Shown here: positions 19,695-28,117 of the stretch, piece after piece
Layout: each line of letters begins with the position of its first letter
Numbering within the stretch: position 1 is the stretch's first letter
NCBI RefSeq assembly: GCF_021044625.1
Contig: NZ_CP087999.1
Span: 3,307,001 to 3,371,000 of the forward strand
Length of the DNA stretch: 64,000 nucleotides
Source of the DNA: Geomonas sp. RF6
GTDB lineage: Bacteria > Desulfobacterota > Desulfuromonadia > Geobacterales > Geobacteraceae
Direction of reading: 5' to 3'
Program-made: the position numbers and the translations under genes
The notes under the pieces: model-generated
Told to the model about the DNA's origin: nothing
Database searches by the model: none
Seen by the model: only the letters and a program-made list of their open reading frames with translations

Positions 19695-20654
19695 ATGCAC
19701 AGAAGTGCGATGCGTATGGCCCTATTTTCAGTCGTTGTCACGATGATGGTGGCGCTCGTTGAGCAGGACGCGTTCGCCCGCGCCGGCGGAGGGAGATCGT
19801 TCGGGAGCAGGGGGAGCCGCAGCTACTCCCGCCCCATGTCCCCCCCCTCGCAGATGCCATCCCGGCAGTATGCACCGTCCCAGCCGTACCAGGGACCCGC
19901 GCAGGGCCCGTACCAGCAGCCGCGCAGGGGATTCGGCTTCGGCACCGGCCTCCTCGGCGGGCTCGCCGGCGGCCTCCTCGGCGGCATGCTCTTCAGGTCG
20001 CTCGGCTTTGGCGGCGGCTTCGGCGCCGGCGGGGGGATCGGCCTCTTCGACATCCTCCTTCTGGCGGGGATCGGCTACCTCCTCTTTCGCTTCATCAAGA
20101 AGAGGAGCGGCGGAGACCGCCCTGCCGGGGGGAGCGTGCTCCAGATGGGGGACTACCAGCGCCAGCCGTACGAGCAGACGAGCTTCGACGCACAGCAGGG
20201 GCCGGGGGACGTGGATGCCGGGCTTTCCCACATCCGGCAGATGGACCCCTCCTTCGACGAGAGGCGCTTCGGCGACGACGTCATGGACCTCTTCTTCCGC
20301 ATCCAGGGGGCGTGGATGAATCGCGACCTGTCGGGTGTGAGGTCGCTCCTGACCGACGAGATGAGGGGGATCCTGCAGCAGGACGTGGACAGGCTGGTCA
20401 GCGAGCACCAGGTAAACCGCCTGGAAAACATCGCGGTGCGCAAGGTCGAGGTGAGCGAGGCGTGGCAGGAGGGGGGGCAGGACTTCGTCACCGCCCTCAT
20501 CTACGCGAACCTCCTCGACTACACGACCGACGACCGCACCGGTGCCGTGATCTCCGGGAGCAAGAGCGAACCGGTGAAGTTCGAGGAGTACTGGACCTTC
20601 ACGAGGCCGGTGGGGAATAACCCCTGGAGGCTCAGTGCGATCAGCCAGAAGTAA
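19695..20654 (+). CDS. Tim44-like domain membrane protein
   Basis: 319 aa. A signal peptide or first helix (MALFSVVVTMMVALVEQ) leads to an Arg/Ser/Gly/Pro/Gln-rich low-complexity region (about residues 30-80), a glycine-rich hydrophobic segment with at least one membrane helix (FDILLLAGIGYLLFRFIKK), and a C-terminal Tim44-like domain (from about 170: DDVMDLFFRIQGAWMNRDLSGVRS...). Bacterial Tim44-like proteins have been studied in Caulobacter, but their role here is not known. ATG 19695 is used rather than TTG 19692 because AGGAG lies seven bases upstream. Confidence 0.8.
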   Translation: MHRSAMRMALFSVVVTMMVALVEQDAFARAGGGRSFGSRGSRSYSRPMSPPSQMPSRQYAPSQPYQGPAQGPYQQPRRGFGFGTGLLGGLAGGLLGGMLFRSLGFGGGFGAGGGIGLFDILLLAGIGYLLFRFIKKRSGGDRPAGGSVLQMGDYQRQPYEQTSFDAQQGPGDVDAGLSHIRQMDPSFDERRFGDDVMDLFFRIQGAWMNRDLSGVRSLLTDEMRGILQQDVDRLVSEHQVNRLENIAVRKVEVSEAWQEGGQDFVTALIYANLLDYTTDDRTGAVISGSKSEPVKFEEYWTFTRPVGNNPWRLSAISQK

Positions 20655-20744
20655 CGATGTGCAGGGGGGCGCTCTGTGCGCGCCCCCCGCTTGCATTTGC
20701 ACCGGCCCCGAATCGGGGTGCGGTGTCTCACTGGAGGGAGTTCC

Positions 20745-21977
20745 ATGCGTTTTCTTTCTTTCAGACATGTCTTCACTGCCTGCGCCATCCTGTCCATGAC
20801 CGCCTGCTGCACCGCCGCCAAAAAACCGATGGGGAATGCCGAACACCCGTATCCGCTCCCGTCCCCGCCGAAGGTCGGTGACATCGCCCATCTCCCCACC
20901 GGGATCGTGGTGACCCCGGAGCAGATGCTCAATGTGGCCGCCGACGCGCGCATCGTCTATCTTGGGGAGACCCACGACAACCCTGCCTCGCACCGCCTCG
21001 AGCTTGAGCTCCTGAAGGGGCTCTCCGAGCGGCACCCGGGTATGCAGGCGCTGGGGATGGAAATGTTTTCTCCCTCCCAGCAGCCGGTCCTGGACCGCTG
21101 GGTGGCGGGGGAGTTGGACGAGAAGGCATTCCTCAAGGAGTCCCACTGGTTTGATCAGTGGAAGATGGATTTCGAGTACTACCGCGACCTCCTTGTCTAC
21201 GCCCGCGACCACAAGGTACCGGTAATCGGGCTGAACGCGGAGAAGAGCGAGATGGCGGCGCTGCGCGGCAAGAAGGACGAGGAACTGACCGCGCAGGAGA
21301 AGGAGGCGCTCTCAAAGCTCGACTTCAAGGACCCGTACCAGCGGGCAATGGTGCAGGCCGTCTACGGCGGGCACATGCACGGCGCCATGGGGCTCGACTC
21401 CTTCGTGCGTGCGCAGACCATATGGGACGAGACGATGGCGGAGTCGATCGTGAACTACCTCAATTCCCCTGCGGGAAAAGGGAAGAGGATGCTGGTCATC
21501 GCCGGCGGCAATCACATAAGCTACGGTTTCGGCATCCCGCGCCGCGCCTTCCGGCGCCTCCCTGCCTCTTACGTCCTCGTTGGGGGGGAGGAATTGCACG
21601 TCGGGGCGGAGAAGCAGGATCGCATGATGGACGTCCAGTTCCCCGAGTTCCCCATGGTCCCCTACGACTTCCTCGCCTACCTTTCATATGAGGATCTGCC
21701 GAAGAAGGTGAAGCTCGGGGTGCAGATCGAGAAACCGGAGGCGGGCGCCGGGGTCCTGGTGCAGGACGTGGTTACCGGCTCCAGCGCGGAAGCCGCGGGG
21801 ATAAAGAAGGGTGACCGGATCCTCTCCATCGACGGCGAGACCGTCTCCGAGAGCTTCGACCTCGTCTACGCGGTGCAGCACAAGCGCCCGGGCGAGCACG
21901 CCGTACTGGAAATCGACCGGGGAGGGGAGCGCAAGAAGCTCGACGTCACCCTCAAGGAACCGGGCGCCGCCCCGTAG
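20745..21977 (+). CDS. ChaN-family lipoprotein with C-terminal PDZ domain
   Basis: 410 aa. A lipobox signal (ILSMTAC) and a proline-rich linker lead to a ChaN/DUF399 domain (RIVYLGETHDNPASHRLELELL, MEMFSPSQQPVLDRWVAG, GGNHISYGFGIPRR), whose Campylobacter relative binds haem. Residues about 325-400 form a PDZ domain (GVLVQDVVTGSSAEAAGIKKGDRILSI). In an organism rich in c-type cytochromes a haem-related envelope role is plausible but inferred. The start is ATG 20745 behind GGAGGGAG; the longer frame upstream lacks a signal peptide. Confidence 0.83.
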   Translation: MRFLSFRHVFTACAILSMTACCTAAKKPMGNAEHPYPLPSPPKVGDIAHLPTGIVVTPEQMLNVAADARIVYLGETHDNPASHRLELELLKGLSERHPGMQALGMEMFSPSQQPVLDRWVAGELDEKAFLKESHWFDQWKMDFEYYRDLLVYARDHKVPVIGLNAEKSEMAALRGKKDEELTAQEKEALSKLDFKDPYQRAMVQAVYGGHMHGAMGLDSFVRAQTIWDETMAESIVNYLNSPAGKGKRMLVIAGGNHISYGFGIPRRAFRRLPASYVLVGGEELHVGAEKQDRMMDVQFPEFPMVPYDFLAYLSYEDLPKKVKLGVQIEKPEAGAGVLVQDVVTGSSAEAAGIKKGDRILSIDGETVSESFDLVYAVQHKRPGEHAVLEIDRGGERKKLDVTLKEPGAAP

Positions 21978-22492
21978 CGCCACAAAAGGTTCCTGCGCGT
22001 TTCAGGGGCAAGGGACGTGTAACAGATTTAATGGACGAAATGCGAAGAAAATAATGGATTGAAGCCTCTTTTAGTGGGAGAGGGGGCGTAAGTAACTTGG
22101 CCCGTCTTCCTTTAGCAGCGCAGGAGCTCAGGCGTCCCCTCCCTTTCAAGGGGAGGGACAGGGTGGGGATGGGGTAGAAGTTGGAGACCGCGCGTGAGCT
22201 AACCCCATCCCCCTCCTGTCCTCCCCCTTGAAAGGGGAGGGACGCGCCGCCCACGGCTTAGCTCCCATTCGGCTCCCCTGAGCCCGATTTAGATGTCCTA
22301 CCTGAAGGCCCGTCGGCACCCTGCCGCGGGCCTTCTTCGCGTCCACCCACGCCGCGCCCCCAGTCCCCGGTTTCCCTCTTTCCGCCATTTCTCAATTCTT
22401 GACCTACGTCACAATCCTTCCCTCGTAATGTTGCTATTTTTCTACCATCCAATGCTCTACTATCCACTGTCCAACATATCGGGGAGGCCGTA
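21978..22492. other. Intergenic, MITE-like element and leader
   Basis: 515 bases with no convincing gene. The middle holds copy 2 of the palindromic element. The last 100 bases before the radical SAM gene are AT-rich and may carry its promoter, but the best TTGACC/TAATGT pair has a 21-base spacer, so I do not call one. Confidence 0.6.
22113..22290. repeat. Palindromic MITE-like element, copy 2
   Basis: Nearly identical over its arms to the element at 13025: shared left flank TAGCAGCGCAGGAGCTCAGG, central complementary arms, and shared right flank ACGCGCCGCCCACGGCTTAG. The loop between the arms differs between copies. Ends approximate. Confidence 0.7.
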
Positions 22493-23881
22493 ATGTCCGC
22501 TCAAAACTCAGCGCTCAAGATGATCCAGGATTATGTATCGCCACAAGAAAGGGAGGTGTTCGAGGTCCCGGCACCGCCGCCGGAGCATCCGGCGCTGCGG
22601 GAATACCCGTCCCGGCTCTTCGTGGAAACGACGACCCGCTGCAACCTGAAGTGCCGCATGTGCGTCAAGCAGACGGAAGGAAACTGCATCGCCGAAGGTG
22701 ACATGGCGCCGGAAACCTTTGCAGCCCTCGAACCGGCGCTCCCCCACACGGAGACGCTGGTCCTGAACGGCATCGGCGAGCCGCTGCTGCACCGCGGGCT
22801 GGAGAATTTCATCCGCCGCGCGAAGGAGTTGATGCCGCACGGATCGTGGGTCGGGTTCCAGAGCAACGCCCTCCTCCTGCACGAGGCGCGCGCCCTCTCA
22901 CTCGCCGAGGCGGGGGTCGACCGGATCTGCCTCTCCATGGACGGCGTGAACCCCGACACCTTCCGCGAGATCAGGGAAGGAGGGGAGGTAGCGGACCTGG
23001 AAAGGGCACTCCTGGCACTTGAGAAGGCGAAGTCGGCGACCGGGTCGGCCCTTCGCGTCGGGATCGAGTTCGTGGTCATGCGCGAGAACGCCCGGGAGCT
23101 TCCGGATGTGCTGCGCTGGGCTGCGGCGAAGGGGGTGAGCTTTGCGATCGTCTCCCATCTCCTCCCGTACGAGTCGGAGCATATGGGGAGTGTCGCCTTT
23201 GATGCCAACAGCGACGAAGCGGTGGAATTCTTCAAGCCGTGGCAGGAGCGTGCCCGTCGCGAGGGGCTGGACCTGCGGCGCTATTTCAAGATCCTGGTGA
23301 AGTATCTTCGCGCCCGCACCGCGGAGGAGCAGAAGATCGTCGACCTGGTGCAGGCGATGAAGGACGAGGCGCGCAAGCGCGACATCTTCATTCACTGGGA
23401 CAACCTGCTCGCCAGGGACGAAGGGTGGATCGAGGAGCTTGGCGCGATCTTCGCGGAGGCGCAGGCGGTGGCGGACGAGGCCGGGCTCGAGCTGCAGCTG
23501 CCGGCGATCATGCCGCGCAGCGAGAGAAACTGCGAGTTCGTGGACAACGGCTCCGCCTTCATCTCGTGGGACGGAGGGGTTCACAACTGCTACTTCCTCT
23601 GGCACCGGTTCAGCTGCTATTCATCCAACAGCAAGAAGTATGTGCAGCCGAAGGTATTCGGGAATGTAGCGGAGCAGGGGATCAAGGAGATCTGGAACAG
23701 CACGGAGTTCCGGTCGTACCGCACGCAGGTGCTCGGGAAGGATTACCCGATCTGCTCCAACTGCAACCTCGTGCCGTGCGAGTACCTGTACACCGAGAAC
23801 TTCGAGCAGGACTGCTACGCCAACACCGTCGCCTGCGGCGACTGCTACTGGTGCATGGGGCTGTACCGCTGCTTGCAGTAG
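22493..23881 (+). CDS. Radical SAM/SPASM protein, putative metalloenzyme maturase
   Basis: 462 aa. The radical SAM cluster motif is CNLKCRMC at about residues 50-57, followed by the GIGEPLLH SAM-binding stretch. The C-terminal part has a SPASM-like cysteine set (GGVHNCYFLWHRFSCY, then CSNCNLVPC) and an unusual extra cysteine tail ACGDCYWCMGLYRC ending almost at the C-terminus. This layout resembles a Geobacter group annotated as putative metalloenzyme radical SAM/SPASM maturase; I recall that annotation but cannot check it, and no target is known. GGGGAGG lies six bases before the ATG. No partner gene or precursor peptide is adjacent on the same strand. Confidence 0.82.
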   Translation: MSAQNSALKMIQDYVSPQEREVFEVPAPPPEHPALREYPSRLFVETTTRCNLKCRMCVKQTEGNCIAEGDMAPETFAALEPALPHTETLVLNGIGEPLLHRGLENFIRRAKELMPHGSWVGFQSNALLLHEARALSLAEAGVDRICLSMDGVNPDTFREIREGGEVADLERALLALEKAKSATGSALRVGIEFVVMRENARELPDVLRWAAAKGVSFAIVSHLLPYESEHMGSVAFDANSDEAVEFFKPWQERARREGLDLRRYFKILVKYLRARTAEEQKIVDLVQAMKDEARKRDIFIHWDNLLARDEGWIEELGAIFAEAQAVADEAGLELQLPAIMPRSERNCEFVDNGSAFISWDGGVHNCYFLWHRFSCYSSNSKKYVQPKVFGNVAEQGIKEIWNSTEFRSYRTQVLGKDYPICSNCNLVPCEYLYTENFEQDCYANTVACGDCYWCMGLYRCLQ

Positions 23882-23896
23882 GGTGGCGAGGTGAAA

Positions 23897-23985
23897 TGTA
23901 GGCGGAATAAGCGCAGCGTTTCCGGCGATACATCTTGCGGCCGACGACCGATGCCGGGAACGCCTCCGGCTTATCCCGGCCTACA
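23897..23985. repeat. REP/BIME-like palindrome
   Basis: TGTAGGCGGAATAAGCG...CGTTTCCGGC facing GCCGGGAACGCC...GGCTTATCCCGGCCTACA. Same family as 35828 and 38940. Resembles REP elements in having a GTAGGCCGG edge, in inverted pairs. Confidence 0.7.
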
Positions 23986-24016
23986 TAGAGGACATTTTCA
24001 CGAAGCACTGGACCTC

Positions 24017-24060
24017 GCGTTCCCCCCTTTGCGAAGGGGGGACAGGGGGGATTTGCCTCG
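24017..24060. repeat. Short GC-hairpin repeat
   Basis: CGTTCCCCCCTTTGCGAAGG...GGACAGGGGGGATTTGCCT; the same unit appears at 34828-34870. The CCCCCTTTGCGAAGGGGG core is palindromic. Confidence 0.6.
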
Positions 24061-24089
24061 CTTCCCGCAACTCCCCGATATACCCAATA

Positions 24090-24124
24090 AAAACGCCCCG
24101 CCGAAAGATCCGGCGGGGCGTTTT
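24090..24124. terminator. Bidirectional terminator between radical SAM and M6 protease genes
   Basis: AAAACGCCCCGCCG, loop AAAGATC, CGGCGGGGCGTTTT. It has T-runs on both strands and lies about 20 bases after the M6 stop codon, so it chiefly serves the minus-strand protease and can also stop read-through from the left. Confidence 0.85.
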
Positions 24125-24144
24125 CCATTCCATTTGCAGGAGCG

Positions 24145-26850
24145 CTACCGCACCGTCCACGTCACCTTCGTCGGCACCGTCGACCACACCCCATAGGTGC
24201 TCTTGGCGTACACCGCGAGGGTGTGGGTGCCGGACCGCACGTTTGTCAGCACGATCTTCTGACTCACCGGCGTCTCCGCACTCAAGGCACCTCCATCGAG
24301 GGAGTACTTGTACGCCACCACATTCGTGCCGCTTACCGTGAAGGTATAGCTGTTCGTCACTGTCGATGTCCCGGTGCCGGTCGGAACGGTGTTGCCGGCG
24401 ATGACGTAGCTGCTCGTTTTCACCGCCTCCACATTCCCCGCTGCGTCGACTGCAAAATATTTCAGCGTCGTGCTCGCAGGCACAGCTATGGGGCTCGCGT
24501 ACCTCGCACTGGCTGTCGTCGGCGTAGTGCCGTTGGTAGTGTAGTAGATCGTCGCGCTTTCATTTGCCACCAGCGTCACTGTCTGTGCCGCGGCGTACGA
24601 TCCGCCCGGCGGGGTCGCCGTTGTTGTGGGGGCCACCGTGTCTATGGTCCATTTCACAGTTGTCGGTGAGGCACTCGATTGCCAGTTCCCGGCGGCGTCA
24701 CCGGCAATTGCATACAGGGTGTGGACGCCGTTGGTTAGCCCCGACAGGGCGGTGACGGTCCCCGCGGCGACGTTTCCGGACCACGCGGCGCTGTCGAGTT
24801 TGTAGCGGTAGACGGTGACTCCGGCATTGTTGACCGTGAAGCTCACCGAGGTGTTGCGGGTGACTCCTCCGTTCGATGCGTTGGCGAGTGTGATCGCCGC
24901 CATCGGGGCAGAGGTGTCGAGCGTAATGGTATCGCTGGCGACAGGGGAGACGGTTCCGGATGCGTCGCGGAATCGAGCCGAGACGGTACGCGTTCCGTCC
25001 GCACCGGCAGCAAGCACCCAGGCTTTCGTGGTCGCGTACGCCTGCCAGCCGCTCCAGTTGGTCCCGTCGTTGCTGAAGGACATCTGCTGCACTGTCGCCG
25101 GTGCCGGGGCGATGGCTGAAACGCCGAGGGTGACCGAAACGGTATTGGTGTACTGGGCGGTGCCGTTGATGGTGATCGTGCCGGTGAGGGTCGATGCGGG
25201 CTGGCTGAACGCGACCGTCATGCTGCTGCCCGGCACCGAGATGCTGTTGAGCCAGCGGTAGCTCGGCCCCCCATAGAAGGCAGAAGACGGGGTGCTGGTG
25301 GCATTGAAGCTCGTGTTGTTCCCGCTGTAAAATAAGGTCTGCTGCCGCCCGTAGCAGGTCGGTGTGGTCATCATGTCGCACGGCTTCGCCGCTTGTGCAA
25401 TGACCACACCCTGGTGCGCCGCCGCTCCCGACTGGTTCGTTCCCATCGCGTTGTCGACGTGCTCGACGAGAAGCCCTCCGCTCCAGCTCCCAAGGAGGCT
25501 GGTCATGCCGAGATCCCACCCCTGCGGCCTCCTGTTTTCCACTAGGTAATACTCGGTGGCGCTCAGTGTGGTGTTGGTCATCTTCAGGGTGTTGCCGGCT
25601 GCCGCCAGCGGCACACCGAGAGTGACAGAGGAATTTCCGGCCGGCACCAGCGGGGTGGACCAGCCGGTATACTCGCGGCTCCAGGCATCGAGGCCGACGG
25701 GGGTCGTTCCGGCGCTTTCCCCGGGCGCCGCGCCCCAACTCCCCGCCGCCATGAGAGAAAAGGCGCCGAGGCCGGCGTTTCTCTGGGCGGTGTCGTAGAG
25801 GTCCGGGAGTCCCACGAGCTGGTGCCCGAGCTCATGCGCGATGACGCCGATGCCGTGCTGCACGGAGGAGTTGTTGAGCTCGCCGCTGCGTGCCCATACC
25901 GGGAAGTAGATTCCTGCCGCGCTGAGCCCGCCGGATGAGTACGATGCCGCATGTGCCCAAACGCTGGGGATCCTGGAGCTCCCGGACTGCTCATACCCCG
26001 CGACCACGAAATAGACCACCGCCTCGTTACGCTCCAGGAGCCGGTCGCCATCGGTGTCCAGCGTGGAGAAGCGGACATACTGGTCCGCCTGGTTCAGCGC
26101 CGCCGCCACCCACTTCTCCTCGGAGGTGCCGTTGTACTCGTGCGGCATCGCCAGGTTTACCGTTACCACGCCGGCAGGTTTGCCGCTTTGGGTGTGGGGA
26201 ACGGGGGTGATGGCGAGCTTGCCGAAGGAGTTGTCCTTGTAGTAGTTGGCGACCGATTTGACCCCCGCCGTCGTGCTGAACACCGCGTCGTACCACTGCT
26301 GGGGCGTGGTCACCATCGTCCGGTCGCTGAAGTTCACCAGCACGATGAGCAGCTTCTTCGAGCCGGAGACCGGAGAGACGGTCCATCCGGAGGAGGGGGA
26401 GATGGAGGAAGATGCCGTGGCCGTCGTGCCGGCAGCTTTCTGAACGGAGCGCACAGCCGCTCCTGTTTCCTTCAGGCGCTGCTGGTACATCTTGTTGATT
26501 CCCTCCAGATGCCGCTTTTCACGCTCCGTATCGCGCCGGGGCTTGACCCCCGCAGGGATGAAACTCGGGGCGTTCCTCCCGCCCGGGACGACCTTGATGT
26601 TGCTCGTCTGCAGGGTGCCGTCGGGAGCCTGCTCGGCATACTCCCACACGCCGCTCCTGGGGTTGCGCAACACGGTATGCCCGGTCTCCGTCGATTCCAG
26701 CCAGTGCTGGAATTCGTCACCGCGCGGCTTTGCCTTGAAGCTCGTGCCGTCCGGTTGGCGCACCTCCGTCGTTTCGGGTACAGCGGGACCGGCAAAGGCT
26801 GAGCTCGCCGCCACGAGGAGGCGCGCAGCTGTCAGTATCGATTTTTTCAT
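24145..26850 (-). CDS. Secreted M6-family metalloprotease
   Basis: 901 aa. Signal peptide to about residue 20, a propeptide-like region to about 150, then an M6 peptidase domain with the zinc motif HELGHQLVGLPD (His339, Glu340, His343, Asp350). InhA-like M6 enzymes are secreted proteases. The C-terminal half (about 530-901) consists of Ig-like/chitobiase-C-type modules, including TIYYTTNGTTPTTASARY and two related beta-sandwich repeats ending in VKWTID and VTWTV, likely for binding surface polymer. AAAAGGAG precedes the ATG. Convergent with the radical SAM gene; no obvious operon partner. Confidence 0.88.
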   Translation of the reverse strand: MKKSILTAARLLVAASSAFAGPAVPETTEVRQPDGTSFKAKPRGDEFQHWLESTETGHTVLRNPRSGVWEYAEQAPDGTLQTSNIKVVPGGRNAPSFIPAGVKPRRDTEREKRHLEGINKMYQQRLKETGAAVRSVQKAAGTTATASSSISPSSGWTVSPVSGSKKLLIVLVNFSDRTMVTTPQQWYDAVFSTTAGVKSVANYYKDNSFGKLAITPVPHTQSGKPAGVVTVNLAMPHEYNGTSEEKWVAAALNQADQYVRFSTLDTDGDRLLERNEAVVYFVVAGYEQSGSSRIPSVWAHAASYSSGGLSAAGIYFPVWARSGELNNSSVQHGIGVIAHELGHQLVGLPDLYDTAQRNAGLGAFSLMAAGSWGAAPGESAGTTPVGLDAWSREYTGWSTPLVPAGNSSVTLGVPLAAAGNTLKMTNTTLSATEYYLVENRRPQGWDLGMTSLLGSWSGGLLVEHVDNAMGTNQSGAAAHQGVVIAQAAKPCDMMTTPTCYGRQQTLFYSGNNTSFNATSTPSSAFYGGPSYRWLNSISVPGSSMTVAFSQPASTLTGTITINGTAQYTNTVSVTLGVSAIAPAPATVQQMSFSNDGTNWSGWQAYATTKAWVLAAGADGTRTVSARFRDASGTVSPVASDTITLDTSAPMAAITLANASNGGVTRNTSVSFTVNNAGVTVYRYKLDSAAWSGNVAAGTVTALSGLTNGVHTLYAIAGDAAGNWQSSASPTTVKWTIDTVAPTTTATPPGGSYAAAQTVTLVANESATIYYTTNGTTPTTASARYASPIAVPASTTLKYFAVDAAGNVEAVKTSSYVIAGNTVPTGTGTSTVTNSYTFTVSGTNVVAYKYSLDGGALSAETPVSQKIVLTNVRSGTHTLAVYAKSTYGVWSTVPTKVTWTVR

Positions 26851-27106
26851 TGTGGAGCTCCTTTTCCTGCCGGGGTAGGGACCGGGGAAGTCCGGAGGGC
26901 ATCACGGCCCGGCGCTCCGGTAAAGCATCATTTGTGCCGCAGGAAAAGGGGCTTGAACCTGTGTGACGTGGCCGGGGATCGTCGTGCGGAGCGGGACCAG
27001 TGGCGGGTCGAGACGGCGGTGGGGGCGGTGGCGGGGAAGGTGGAAAGGGGAAACGAAAGTGCAGCTGTGCATGCGGAACACAGCTGCTGTTCAATCCGTT
27101 GACAGG

Positions 27107-27577
27107 CTAGCCCTCTTCCAGGGCGCCGGTCTGGCGCAGCGCCTCGTAAAGGATGATGCCGGTAGCGGTGGAGAGATTGAGGCTGCGGACCTTGCCGAGG
27201 ATGGGGATGCGCACCGAGTGGTCCGGATTCTCCGCGATGAGGTGCTCGGGAAGCCCCTGGGTTTCCTTCCCAAAGACGATGAAGTCCCCTTTCTCATACT
27301 GCATGTGGTGGTAGCTCTGGCGCGCCTTCGTGCTGGTGTAGATGAAGCGCGCGTCGGGGAAGGCGGCGCCCAGCGCCTCCAGGGAGTCCCAGTAGCGGAT
27401 GTCCACCTCGCTCCAGTAGTCGAGGCCGGCCCTCTTGAGGTACCGGTCGTCGGTGGAGAAGCCGAGTTCACCCACCAGGTGCAACACGGTGCGGGTGGCG
27501 CCGCAGAGCCTGGCGATATTGCCGGTGTTGGGGGGGATCTGCGGTTCTACGAGTACTATGTGAAAGGGGATGTCCAT
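27107..27577 (-). CDS. trmL: tRNA (cytidine(34)-2'-O)-methyltransferase
   Basis: 156 aa SPOUT-class methyltransferase that 2'-O-methylates the wobble base of tRNA-Leu isoacceptors in E. coli. Motifs run in order: VLVEPQIPPNTGNIARLC at the N-terminus, FGKETQGLPEHLI and IPILGKVRSLNLSTATGIILYEAL at the C-terminus, which form the knotted SAM site. The ATG at 27577 follows GGAGG; the longer frame adds residues from the repeat region. Monocistronic, facing the repeat cluster before trpB. Confidence 0.93.
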   Translation of the reverse strand: MDIPFHIVLVEPQIPPNTGNIARLCGATRTVLHLVGELGFSTDDRYLKRAGLDYWSEVDIRYWDSLEALGAAFPDARFIYTSTKARQSYHHMQYEKGDFIVFGKETQGLPEHLIAENPDHSVRIPILGKVRSLNLSTATGIILYEALRQTGALEEG

Positions 27578-27589
27578 GTGGCCTCCGGA

Positions 27590-27656
27590 AAAAGCAAAAG
27601 CGTTGAACCGCAAAGACGCAAAAGACGCAAAGGGAAAACCATCGAAAGGGGAAGGT
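27590..27656 (+). repeat. Left direct repeat with CGCAAAGACGCAAAAGACGC core
   Basis: 67 bases almost identical to 27817-27884 (AAAAGCAAAAGCRTTGAACC, then GCAAAGGGAAAACCATC, AAAGGGGAAGGT). The pair brackets multi-hairpin copy B. The CGCAAAG periodicity recurs inverted at 27945-27975 and at 34735 and 36473-36598. Confidence 0.8.
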
Positions 27657-27665
27657 CTCGATGCT

Positions 27666-27807
27666 CGTTCCCAAGGTCATCTTGGGAACGTCCTTGAGTG
27701 CAAAGCTCCGGCTTTGCATCCGCGTCAGCGGATTAATTTAATTGTTGCGCGAGTGGCGAGGCTGAGCCTCGCGGGCAATTGCGTCCCCAAGCTGGATCTT
27801 GGGAACG
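27666..27807 (+). repeat. Multi-hairpin dispersed repeat, copy B
   Basis: Opens with CGTTCCCAAGGTCATCTTGG, contains GCAAAGCTCCGGCTTTGC and GGCGAGGCTGAGCCTCGC hairpins, and ends CCCAAGCTGGATCTTGGGAA. Bracketed by the 67/68-base direct repeats. Confidence 0.85.
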
Positions 27808-27816
27808 AGTCGGCAG

Positions 27817-27884
27817 AAAAGCAAAAGCATTGAACCGCAAAGACGCAAAGGACGCAAAGGGAAAACCATCAAAAGGGGAAGGTG
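27817..27884 (+). repeat. Right direct repeat with CGCAAAGACGCAAAGGACGC core
   Basis: Second copy of the unit at 27590-27656. From 27885 to 28117 no gene is seen; an inverted CTTTGCGCTCTTTGCGTC lies at about 27950-27970, and the 28088-28103 palindrome CCGGTTCATAAACCGG sits just before the trpB ribosome binding site. Confidence 0.8.
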
Positions 27885-28117
27885 GAACAGGTTGACCTGT
27901 GAGGGGCGCGCAAGAAGGTGTGGCTATCTACTTACGGTTCTCTTTGCGCTCTTTGCGTCTTTGCGGTAAGCAGGTTTTAGTTTTTTAAGGCTTTTCCTTT
28001 TACAGCAAAAGGCGCAGCAAAGGCAAGAGAATCGCCTGCGCGGGGCGGCGCGAGCTTGCAATTTCAAAACGGCGGGTCTATTATGAGCCGGTTCATAAAC
28101 CGGTACCGGAGGGGATT

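Noticed and set aside
22399-22431. Sigma-70 promoter TTGACC/TAATGT before the radical SAM gene
   Set aside because: The spacer is 21 bases, outside the usual 16-18.
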